From Manihot esculenta (Eukaryota > Streptophyta > Magnoliopsida > Malpighiales > Euphorbiaceae): a stretch of DNA of 64,000 bases. The DNA lies in NCBI RefSeq assembly GCF_001659605.2, contig NC_035164.2, positions 19,438,000-19,501,999 of the forward strand, in the 5' to 3' direction. The translations under genes were made by a program, and so were the position numbers. The notes beneath the pieces were generated by a model. It ran no database searches, was not told where the DNA came from, and saw nothing but the letters and a program-made list of their open reading frames with translations. This document shows, piece by piece, positions 56,001-64,000 of this stretch (within the stretch, counting starts at the first letter, position 1; every line of letters begins with the position of its first letter).

Positions 56001-57886
56001 TCTTAGCTTTGCCTAATTTTGATTCAATTTTTGAGATTGAATGTGATGCTTCTGGTGTAGGTATTGGGGCTGTGCTGATGCAAGAGAAGAAGCCAATAGC
56101 ATATTTTAGTGAAAAACTCAATGGTGCACAACTGAGTTACTCTACATATGACAAGGAGTTACATGCTTTGGTGAGGGCGTTGGACGTGTGGGAGCATTAC
56201 TTGCTGCCAAAGGAGTTCGTGATTTATACTGACCATGAATCCCTCAAGCATTTGAAGGGCCAAGGTAAGTTGAACAAACGGCATGGTAAGTGGATCGAAC
56301 GAATTGAGAGATTTCCATATGTGATTAAGTACAAGCAAGGTAAAGATAACGTTGTTGCTGATGCGTTGTCTAGGAGATATACATTACTTTCTGTTTTGAG
56401 TTCTAAGTTGCTTGGATTTGAGTATATTAAGAACTTGTATGTTGGTGATGTTGATTTTGGCAATGTTTATGTTGCATGTGAACAAGGAGCTTTTAATTCA
56501 TTTTATAGGCATGAGGGATATTTATTTAAGGGAAATAAATTATGTGTGCCCAGATGTTCCATGCGTGAATTGCTTGTTTTGGAATCTCATTGTGGTGGTT
56601 TAATGGGGCATTTTGGTGTGTCTAAGACTTATGATATTCTGCTTGAGCATTTTTATTGGCCATCTATGCGTAAGGATGTTGGGAAGTTATGTTCTGCTTG
56701 TATTGCATGTAGACAGGCGAAATCTAAGTCTATGCCTCATGGTCTTTATATGCCATTGCCTGTACCTAGTTCTCCTTGGATTGATATTAGCATGGATTTT
56801 GTGCTTGGTTTGCCTAGAACTAAGAGAGGTAGAGATAGTATTTTTGTGGTGGTTGATAGGTTTAGTAAGATGGCACATTTCATTGCATGTCATAAAGCTG
56901 ATGATGCGAAAGTTGTTGCTGATTTGTTCTTTCGCAATGTTGTGCGCTTACATGGAGTGCCTCGGACTATTGTTTCTGATAGGGATACAAAGTTCTTGTC
57001 CCATTTTTGGCGTGTTTTGTGGAGTAGACTAGGAACTAAGCTTTTATTCTCTACTACTTGTCATCCACAAACAGATGGGCAAACTGAAGTTGTGAATCGT
57101 ACTCTTGGTACGTTATTGCGATCTATAGTGGGTAAGAATTTGGCTACTTGGGAAGATTGTTTACCTTTTATTGAATTTGCTTATAATCGTTCTATTCATT
57201 CTTCTACAGGTTATTCGCCATTTGAGCTAGTTTATGGCTTTAATCCACTAACTGTTCTTGATCTTTTGCCATTACCTTCTAATGAACTTGTAAGTTTAGA
57301 TGGAGAGAAGAAAGCTGACTTGGTGAAAGCTTTGCATGAGAAAGCACGAGCTAACATGGAGAAAAAGACCAAGACGTATGCTGATATTGCGAATAGGGGT
57401 CGCAAGAAGATGGTGTTTGCTCCTGGAGAGTGGGTTTGGGTGCATTTTCGCAAGGAGAGGTTTCCAAATCAAAGGAAGAATAAGCTGGATGCGCGTGGTG
57501 ATGGTCCATTTCAAGTCTTGGAGAAGATCAATGACAATGCTTATAAGATTGACTTGCCTGGTGAGTATGGTGTTAGTGCCACTTTTAATGTTTCTGATTT
57601 GTCTCCTTATGACGATGCAGATTTGAGGACAAATCTTTTTAAAGAAGGGGAGAATGATGTGAACCAGCATGGGAAGCAAGGCAAGGATCCCTTGGAGCTA
57701 CAACAAGGACCATTGACAAGGAATAAAGCAAGGAAGTACGGCGTTACTCTTGGATTGCATATTCAAGAATTTATTACAAGAGAGATGACTGAAATTGCTA
57801 GGGATAAGTGCGAGAAGGAACTTGAAGGTCATTCGAAGCTGATTACGTTGCTGGGTGTATGCATGGATGAAGCAGAAGCAAATTGA
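53042..57886 (+). CDS. Intact Gag-Pol polyprotein of the CRM-like element
   Basis: Start placed at ATG 53042 ([13 protein letters not shown]). The open frame begins 10 codons earlier at 53012, and residue numbers here count from there. Gag about 110-270 ([38 protein letters not shown]). CCHC knuckle [14 protein letters not shown] about 350-363. Aspartic protease with [12 protein letters not shown] about 454. RT from about 690 with [12 protein letters not shown] and the catalytic box [11 protein letters not shown] about 860-870. RNase H with [16 protein letters not shown] about 1007. Integrase HHCC ([10 protein letters not shown] to [11 protein letters not shown]) about 1193-1235, core [11 protein letters not shown] about 1262 with [14 protein letters not shown] about 1352, and GPF/Y module [20 protein letters not shown] about 1497. 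The last about 78 codons are read from the 3' LTR and end EAEAN. No broken motif was seen, so the polyprotein may be functional. RT writes [12 protein letters not shown] where SFLGL is usual. Confidence 0.95.
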   Translation: MTSGNGKDVASISSNFETYMQQSNEKMEEMARMMATLQENMNLMMRERVQQPAPPVRLPQRILPRGGEEEVIRRAARGGRGDQEEVAENYQIVTDNDLSSIKMKVPEFKGNNNAEEYIEWERKVEQIFECHNYSEEKKSHIAAVEFRGYATFWWDQLKSSRRGKGLRPVPEWEALKDLMRIRFVPSHYYRDLYNRLARLVQGGKSVEEYHKEMEMTMARADIEEDEHRLMSRFLGGLNSNIASELEMYDYNSMEELVEKAMKIERKIKNKSSTKYGKFQNVGGSSSTFKGSSNDLPSKGGDFKNSFQRSNPPPTSGKGMNGGSNKQQSGIPNTTPSRNIKCFKCLGNGHIASQCPNRRVMIATDDGGLVSDSDHSDGDNNDMNDMLDDVDECEEEVENALVAERGDMLVARRALNMQVKEEGLEQRDNIFYTRCLVEGKVCMLIIDSGSCTNAASETMVEKLKLTCLKHPHPYRLQWFNDSGEVKVTKQVKIPFSIGWYKDGVLCDVVPMQAGHMLLGRPWQFDRKAQHDGYSNRYTFTYEGKLVTLVPLSPLEVYEDHRKMHEKAKQDSTKRGATLKIKGSAREHDKESECEKKLGKEARKENNQINGPLVRENQGKVKQTFYAKPRELKFAISNEQPLLLIRYKETLFTNVDVSLDHLPSSFVSMLQDFQDVFPEELPSGLPPLRGVEHQIDFIPGSTIPNRPAYRSNPMETKEMQRQVEELLEKGLIRESLSPCAVPVLLVPKKDGTWRMCVDCRAVNKITVKYRHPIPRLDDMLDELHGARYFTKIDLMSGYHQIRMKPGDEWKTAFKTKYGLYEWLVMPFGLSNAPSTFMRLMNHVLRAYLGRFVVVYFDDILIYSKTLDEHLEHVRIVLEALRTENLYAKLKKCTFCMDRLVFLGFVVSAQGLEVDEEKVKAIKEWPVPKNVTEVRSFHGLASFYRRFVKDFSTIAAPLTSIIKKEVGFQWGEEQQKAFENLKGKLTSAPVLALPNFDSIFEIECDASGVGIGAVLMQEKKPIAYFSEKLNGAQLSYSTYDKELHALVRALDVWEHYLLPKEFVIYTDHESLKHLKGQGKLNKRHGKWIERIERFPYVIKYKQGKDNVVADALSRRYTLLSVLSSKLLGFEYIKNLYVGDVDFGNVYVACEQGAFNSFYRHEGYLFKGNKLCVPRCSMRELLVLESHCGGLMGHFGVSKTYDILLEHFYWPSMRKDVGKLCSACIACRQAKSKSMPHGLYMPLPVPSSPWIDISMDFVLGLPRTKRGRDSIFVVVDRFSKMAHFIACHKADDAKVVADLFFRNVVRLHGVPRTIVSDRDTKFLSHFWRVLWSRLGTKLLFSTTCHPQTDGQTEVVNRTLGTLLRSIVGKNLATWEDCLPFIEFAYNRSIHSSTGYSPFELVYGFNPLTVLDLLPLPSNELVSLDGEKKADLVKALHEKARANMEKKTKTYADIANRGRKKMVFAPGEWVWVHFRKERFPNQRKNKLDARGDGPFQVLEKINDNAYKIDLPGEYGVSATFNVSDLSPYDDADLRTNLFKEGENDVNQHGKQGKDPLELQQGPLTRNKARKYGVTLGLHIQEFITREMTEIARDKCEKELEGHSKLITLLGVCMDEAEAN
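57641..57654 (+). other. Polypurine tract of the CRM-like element, inside pol
   Basis: AAAGAAGGGGAGAA immediately before the 3' LTR. It is also coding (KEGEN), so the reading frame constrains the tract. Confidence 0.8.
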
Positions 57887-58530
57887 AGATTTGTAGCGCT
57901 CGCTACCATTATCAAAGTCGCGCTCGCGACATTCAGTTAGCCGAAGATACTTTTGTGTTTTGTGGAAGTTAATTTTGGAGCACATCATGGAGGAAGATAG
58001 TGGAGAATCAGCCCGAACCATAAGCAGGTTGTGGTTTCGTCCCTGAGGTTGTGGTTTCTGCTGGAACTATTGAGGCATACGAGAATGTGGCTGGTTTTTA
58101 AAGACTTGGCAGTTATTTTTGTTATTTTAGCTTGTTTCCCTGTTGGGATAGGAATTCTGACTTAGTATTTGTTTTCCTTTTCCAACTAGGTTTAGGTTTT
58201 TGCCTTACACTATAAATAAGGCCTTAAATTCTTATATCAGACACTTTTTCTTGTTTTTGACAAATTTAATTCAGATTTGCTTTATGCAAATTTCGGCCTT
58301 CTTTGAGAGAGTGAGAGTTTGCTTCTTTCATTGATTGCATCACGAATCAGACCAACTTATCAATTTCGATTGTGGCGTTCTTCTGATCCGTTCTACAAAA
58401 TCCTTCCGTTATTAGTGTTCTAGCTTCGCTAAGCTTAGGGTGCTATAGAGGGTGGTTTATCCACGTTCTTGGAATCTATATCAGAGGTGCGACGGGGTTT
58501 GAGGACTAAGTGCCATAGGGTTCCGCGTCA
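57655..58530 (+). repeat. 3' LTR of the CRM-like element
   Basis: 876 bp, matches 51231-52106 with one visible change. Its first 232 bases complete the pol frame (stop 57884-57886). Confidence 0.95.
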
Positions 58531-58535
58531 CAAAC

Positions 58536-60895
58536 TGTGCCACTTCCCTCTTCATAGCTGGCCACCAATAAACTTTCTTCAGATCCTGATACATTTTGGT
58601 GGCTCCGGGGTGAATGCTGTATCTTGTATTATGAGCCTCTCTCATAATGTCTCCTTTTAGCCCTATGTCATCTGGTACACATAAACGACTCCCATAGCGG
58701 AGGATCCCCTTGTTGTCGAATCTGAACTCACTGTCTTTGCCTGACTGAACAGTCCTGGCAATCTTTACTAACTCTGGGTCCTCATGCTGTTTCTGAGCCA
58801 CCTGCTCTAGAAACACGGGTGTCACTTTCATCTGAGCAACAAAGGCACCTGTACCAGACAACTCCAACTGTAGACCTTCCTCAATGAGCTTGTAAAACTC
58901 CTTCACCACTGGTCTCCTCTCTGCCGTGATGTGGGATAGACTGCCTAGTGACTTCCGGCTTAGGGCGTCTGCCACGACATTCGCCTTACCCGGATGATAC
59001 TGAATCTTGCAATCATAGTCACTCAGCAGCTCTACCCATCTCCTCTGTCTTAAGTTCAAATCTCTTTGACTCAGGATGTACTGCAGGCTCTTATGATCTA
59101 TAAAGATCTCACATTTTACCCCATAGAGGTAGTGCCTCCACATCTTGAGTGCAAAGATTACTGCTGCCATCTCAAGGTCATGTGTGGGGTAATTCAACTC
59201 ATGCTTCTTTAGCTGCCTCGAAGCATAAGCAATCACCCTCTCATTTTGCATCAGTACACAACCTAGTCCCACACGGGACGCATCACAAAAGACTGTAAAG
59301 TCCTCATCACTAGATGGCAGAGCTAAAACTGGTGCTGAAGTCAACCTCTTCTTAAGCTCTTCAAAACTCTCTTCGCACTGGTCAGTCCACAGAAACTTCT
59401 AATTCTTCCTGGTTAGTCTGGTCAGAGGAGCTGCTATTTTTGAGAAGTCCTGAACGAACCTCCTGTAGTAACCTGCCAAACCCAAGAAACTCCTGATCTC
59501 CGTCACTGAAGTGGGTTGAGGCCAGTTAGCCACAGTTTCTGTCTTCTTGGGGTCCACCTCTATCCCATTCTCTGACACTACATGCCCCAAGAACGAAAAT
59601 CTCCTCAGCCAGAACTCACACTTGGAGAACTTGGCATACAAGCCATGTTCCCTCAAGGTCTGTAGAACCAACCTCAGATGATGGGCATGCTCCTCTGCAT
59701 TCCTGGAATACACTAGGATATCATCTATGAAGACAATAACGAAGTGATCCAGGTACTGGCTAAACACTCTATTCATGAGATCCATGAATGCTGCAGGGGC
59801 GTTGGTTAACCCGAACGGCATCACAAGGAACTCAAAATGCCCATATCTGGTCCTGAAAGCCGTCTTTGGCACATCTTCATCTCTGATCCTCAGCTGGTGG
59901 TACCCAGATCTCAGATCTATTTTGGAGAAACAACCCGCTCCTGCTAGCTGGTCGAATAGATCGTCGATCCTTGGCAAAGGGTACTTGTTCTTGGTAGTGA
60001 CTTTGTTCAACTGTCTGTAGTCGATACAAAGTCTAAGGGATCCATCCTTCTTTCTCACGAACAAAACTGGAGCACCCCAGGGTGAGGTACTCGGTCGGAT
60101 GAAGCCCTTGTCTACCAGCTCCTGCAACTGCTCCTTCAACTCTTTCAATTCTGCTGGCGCCATCCTGTAGGGAGGGATAGAGATCGGTCGGGTTCCAGGC
60201 ATCAGTTCTATCTCGAACTCTATCTCCCTAGCAGGTGGTAAACCTGGCAGCTCGTCTGGGAACACATCTAAGAACTCCCTAACCACTGGCACTGAGGCGG
60301 GTTCTCTGACCTGACTGCTAAGCTCTCTCACATGAGCCAAATACCCCTGACATCCCCTCCTGAGCAACCTACGAGCCTGAAGAGCTGATATCAGACCTCT
60401 AGGTGTACCCTTCCTGTCTCCTCTGAAGACAACTTCAGACCCATCTTGACCTCTGAACCTGACTACCTTGTCCCTGCAGTCCAAGGTAGCACCATGGGTA
60501 GATAACCAGTCCATCCCTAGAATGACGTCAAAATCTGTCAAATCTAGAACCACTAGGTCGGCGGACAAGCATCTTCCCTCAACAAACACAGGACTACACT
60601 GGCAGACTGACTCTGCCACTGATGGATCACACTTGGGTCCACTGACCCAGAGAGGACACTCTAACCCAGAAGTCATCAGACCTAACCTCCCCACGGCTCT
60701 CGGAGCAATAAAAGAATGAGATGCACCAGGGTCCATCAAGGCATACACATCTGAACAACCAATGATTAAGTTACCTGCCACCACGGTGTTAGATGCATCT
60801 GCCTCCTGCTGTGTCATTGTGAAGATCCGTGCTGGAGCTGATGGACCTTCACCTCTGAAACCCGCTGAAGAAGAGGCTGCTCCTCTCCCTCTCCT
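58536..60895 (-). pseudogene. Tekay copy B pol, 5' part: protease, RT, RNase H, start of integrase
   Basis: Minus strand. Protease with [11 protein letters not shown] at about 60740-60705, and [13 protein letters not shown] near 60510. RT with [10 protein letters not shown] near 59730-59700. A TAG at 59399-59401 replaces a Gln codon (copy A has CAG). RNase H continues in the same frame with [14 protein letters not shown] near 59295, and the integrase zinc finger begins ([18 protein letters not shown]) near 58590, until the CRM insertion splits QFV/SAC. Relative to copy A, one base is missing near 60890, which puts gag and pol in different frames. Otherwise the domains are complete. Confidence 0.9.
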
Positions 60896-62383
60896 CTGCC
60901 ACTGGCCTGAGTCATGGCTGGAGCTGCTGGCTGCGCTACACTGCCTGAGGCTGTCTGCTGGGACTGAGCCATCGGGACTGCTCTTGGACATTCTCGAGCC
61001 ATATGCCCCTCCTGACCACATCTGAAACAGGCGTTCGTCCCAAACCGACATACTCCCCTGTGTGGCTTACCACACTTCGCACAAACTGCATTATCCGCAC
61101 CAGAGCTTGAGCCACTCCCAAATCCCAGACTGGACTTGACTTTATTCCAGAACTTATTCTTCTTACCCTTGGACTTACCCCATCTCTTACTGCCTGAAGC
61201 TGCTGCACTCAGGGTAGAAGGATCTAATCTTCCCCCACCCGGAGTTTTAGAACCAGAAGGCTGTGCCACTGTCTGTTTAACTGCCCCCTGAATGATGGCA
61301 CTAGCCTCCATTTTCCTAGCCATATCTACTATGGCATGGAAGCTCTCCCTGTCCACGGACTGAATCAAGGAGGAATACCTGGAATGAAGCTTCATGACAT
61401 ACCTCCTTGACCTCTTTGAATCTGTGTCCAGACTCTGCCCAGCAACAGGCAACAGCTCCAAGAATCTGTCGGTGTACTCCTCTACACTCATATCCTCTGT
61501 CTGCCTCAACTGTTCAAACTCTATCATTTTCAGCTCCCTTGAACTATCGGGAAAAGCCCAACCTGCAAACTCGTTTGCAAACTCTTCCCAGGACATGCTG
61601 TCCACTCTCGGGTTCACATAATTCTTGAACCACTCTCGTGCCTTCTTGCACTTAAGCGTGAACCCAGCCATCTGAATGGCTCTACTGTCATCAGCCCCTA
61701 ACTCCTCTGTAATAGTCTTGACCCTCTCAAGATACACAAACGGGTCATCACCTGACTCAAACTGGGGAGCACCCAGCTTCATGTATTCAGTCATCTTGAC
61801 CTTGCTCCCACTGGCTGAGCTAGGTCTAGAAGGTTGAGCAACTGGGGCTGCTGGTTCTGTAGGTGGTGGAGGTGGTGCAACATTTTCTGAGGTAGGGTTT
61901 GCTGAATTTGGATAGTATGGTGGGGGTGGATACATTGGGTATTGTGAATATGGTGGGTAGTATGGTGGGTATGGCATCTGTGTGGGATAAGGAGTGAAGC
62001 TAGGGTAATCCGATGTGCCTCCCATCGAATACCCGGGGTTTTGTGAGAAGTGTGAGTAGTAGGGTGGCTGAACAAATCCCGAGGCCTGAGTGCCTCCTTG
62101 GGATTCTCCCATACCTTCCTCCGACATGCTAACTCCCAGACTGCCATCCCTCCTCTGCTCTACATCCATCTGGTCCCCCATGTCCTCAGACGCTTCGCCC
62201 TGAACTGTTCCTCTAACTGATCTGCTCCTACCCAGATCCAGAGACCTTCTAGGGTCTCTTGCCACTCTATCTCGGTTAGACCTACTAGACATTGCCCTCG
62301 GCAAATGCTGGAGGACGGGCGCTCGTGCCCTCATCCTCAGGTGGTACTCCAGTCAATCTTGCTGATCGACGAGTTCCCCTCAT
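60896..62383 (-). pseudogene. Tekay copy B gag
   Basis: Minus strand. Homologous start at 62383-62381 (MRGTRRSARLTGVPP), then one extra base near 62315 relative to copy A. An internal ATG at 62334 opens a 506-codon frame covering most of gag: Pro/Tyr-rich region, capsid-like domain (WFKNYVNPRVDSMSWEEFA) near 61640-61585, and CCHC knuckle [15 protein letters not shown] near 61030-60985. The Trp codon that is a stop in copy A is intact here. The frame slips into another frame near 60890, ending at 60814. Confidence 0.9.
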
Positions 62384-62618
62384 TCTGTTTTCTGAAAAAC
62401 AGCACACATAGCACAAACATTAGCATCGTATGGTTCATGTGGGCACACATGAACCCGCATCACACATCACATATCATAGCATATCATCATGGCATATCAC
62501 ATCATTAATCAAGACAGGACTCCACATCCTATCCTAGTGGACATGATCTTTCCTATTGTGCTTGACCTTCTATAACATCTATGAGCCCGACACTCTAGGT
62601 CCGACCATATGAACCTAG

Positions 62619-62634
62619 GGCTCTGATACCATTC
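62619..62634 (-). other. Initiator-Met primer binding site of Tekay copy B
   Basis: Minus strand AATGGTATCAGAGCC next to the 5' LTR. Confidence 0.9.
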
Positions 62635-64000
62635 TGTAACGACCCCAAAATCGGACCGCTACCGGCGCTAGGATCTGGGTCGACTTAAGGCCGCCGGGAC
62701 CCGTAGCAAGCCTAACATGCATCCTGTAAACCTGCATAATCCCATACATGATCAACAACATACATAAAAATTAAAACTTTTCTTTCCATATACATCAACC
62801 AAACTCAACCTGTGCATATGCATACTTAACATAATCATAACATTGATCCCTCAATGGGATCTCATTAGTGCCCCCAATGGGTGACACAACATATGCTGAG
62901 CTGGTTTACATAAATGACATAAAATAACCAAGATCATGTATTAAAAGGGATTACAACATCTATGGTCAAGCACACCTCTAATCATCCATAAACATCATTA
63001 CATAACTATACTGTACTTAAGACATTACATTACAATTTGATCATGTCCATTGCTAGCTATTACATAAACATGACTTCTTTACTCTATCCGGACTCCCGCA
63101 CTATACCGTACCTGCAAGCCTGGGGGTAAAGGGAGAGGGGTGAGCTAAAAGCCCAGTGAGTAGGACTATAAAATATATTAACACTATGCTCCAATGAAAT
63201 GCATCATAACACAGACAATTCACATAAGGGTTGGGTGAACTTGTCACCAATTAGTCCAAGTTAACATAGTGCCAGGCCGTAGCATGGGGTCCTGGTCTTC
63301 CTGTCATAACATACATTACTTACCATTTCCCCAGGGCCTCCTCTGGGCTCCTGGTCTTCGAGTCTCATAACCGTGCCAGGCCGTAGAATGGGGTCCTGGT
63401 CTTTCCTTACATAGTGCCAGGCCGTAGCATGGGGTCCTGGTCTTCCTGTCATGGACTAATTGGGTCATCCAACATTCACCCACATCAACAACAATCGATG
63501 CAATGCGGCATATTCGTGGAAACTAATGCAATCATCCTATTGCATAATCGTGATGCATGAAACATGATAAAACATTTAATTTAAAAGATTAAGTTTAGTT
63601 CCACTCACCTCTGGCTAACTCTGACAACACCGAAGCAGCTGAACTCACTGCTGGGGTCCTCGGTTCCTCGGGTCCAAACCTACACAGGTGGACTCAAATG
63701 AGGGACCAAACATACCTGAACATATCTCTAAACTACTCCCCAAAAACCCCCTAAAACATCATGAAACAACCATACAAAAACATGCAAGGAAGGCCTGGAC
63801 AAGGCACTTTCGGCGGCAGGTTCGGCGGCCGAAAGTCCCTCCAGAGCCGAAAGTCAGGCAGGTTCGGCGGCCGAAACTCCCAGACAGAGACGAAACTCAT
63901 GCATGTTCGGCGGCACCTTCGGCGGCCGAAACTGCCAGACAGAGACGAAAGTCTCCTTTCGGGGACAGCTTTGGCAGCCGAAAGGCTGCCTCCCCAGCCA
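62635..64000 (-). repeat. 5' LTR of Tekay copy B, cut by the window edge
   Basis: About 1366 bp of an LTR expected to be about 2300 bp. Nearly identical to 47684-49061. Differences include CCCCAAAATC against CCCGAAAATC near the end, and the absence of a 12-bp GC-rich segment near 63866 that is present near 48911. Confidence 0.9.

Larger units (their letters stand above)
51231..58530 (+). mobile_element. CRM-like chromovirus, complete and very young, TSD CAAAC
   Basis: 7300 bp: LTRs of 876 bp at both ends (51231-52106, 57655-58530) with one difference seen (A at 51317, G at 57741). Target duplications CAAAC lie at 51226-51230 and 58531-58535. Primer site, one uninterrupted gag-pol frame of 1624 codons, and a GA-rich polypurine tract are all present. 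Lineage is inferred from the Gag type ([20 protein letters not shown]) and from a frame extending into the 3' LTR, both reminiscent of CRM elements; a related chromovirus clade is possible. It lies in antisense within Tekay copy B integrase. Confidence 0.9.
47684..64000 (-). mobile_element. Tekay/Del-type chromovirus, copy B, minus strand, runs off the right edge
   Basis: Same family as copy A. 3' LTR at 47684-49985, internal region 49986-62634 split by the CRM-like element, and 5' LTR from 62635 to beyond the window end. Inserted into the copia Gag/protease frame; the left flanking five bases are AAATG (47679-47683), the right flank is not visible. Coding parts are better kept than in copy A, with two frameshifts and two nonsense codons seen. 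Confidence 0.9.

Overview
This 64-kb window is plant nuclear DNA made almost entirely of nested retrotransposons. I see no convincing host gene, no rRNA or tRNA gene and no bacterial or organellar signal. The elements are typical of plants: Ty3/gypsy chromoviruses of the Tekay/Del and CRM types, Athila and Tat gypsy elements, Ty1/copia elements, an L1-type LINE, a tRNA-related SINE, and CACTA, hAT-like and Mutator-like MITEs. Primer sites match plant initiator-Met tRNA and tRNA-Asp usage. The picture fits pericentromeric or centromeric heterochromatin of a eudicot. Euphorbiaceae is possible, but that is a weak guess. All function statements rest on reading motifs by eye; no database search was run.

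Layout. 1-2849: AT-rich flank with a hAT-like MITE (1046-1517). 2850-22630: an old Tat-lineage element reduced to LTRs, a decayed gag and a 3' tandem-repeat array. Two elements landed in its array: a minus-strand Athila-derived non-autonomous element (5072-10820, TSD CGGGT) and a decayed Tekay element, copy A (11077-20810, TSD ATCAG). 22631-26811: non-coding, with a decayed long-TIR MITE and a 654-bp CACTA MITE (TSD AAG). 26812-30971: 5'-truncated, integrase-less Athila element. 30972 to about 35735: 3' half of a copia element whose reverse transcriptase is split by a 744-bp MITE (32510-33253). 36660-40310: very old gypsy remains with a minus-strand copia fragment. 41399-41475: a 77-bp SINE-like retroposon with a 14-bp TSD. 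41727-42242: a tandem duplication.

42946-64000 is a four-layer nest. An L1-type LINE was cut by a copia LTR element (LTR near 45979). The copia was cut at 47684 by a minus-strand Tekay element (copy B, running off the right edge). Its integrase was cut at 51231 by a CRM-like element (51231-58530, TSD CAAAC). The CRM-like element is the youngest thing here: both LTRs are 876 bp with one difference seen, and it carries an uninterrupted 1624-codon reading frame.

The most unusual signals are: (1) a GC-rich cassette built on the palindrome TTCGGCGGCCGAA, shared by the LTRs of two different gypsy lineages and also found as a coding repeat in the Athila-derived element; (2) that non-autonomous element keeping an intact 459-codon chimeric frame between LTRs about 1% apart; (3) the CRM-like frame ending inside its 3' LTR, just before a pair of dyad motifs; (4) the Tat array that received two separate insertions.
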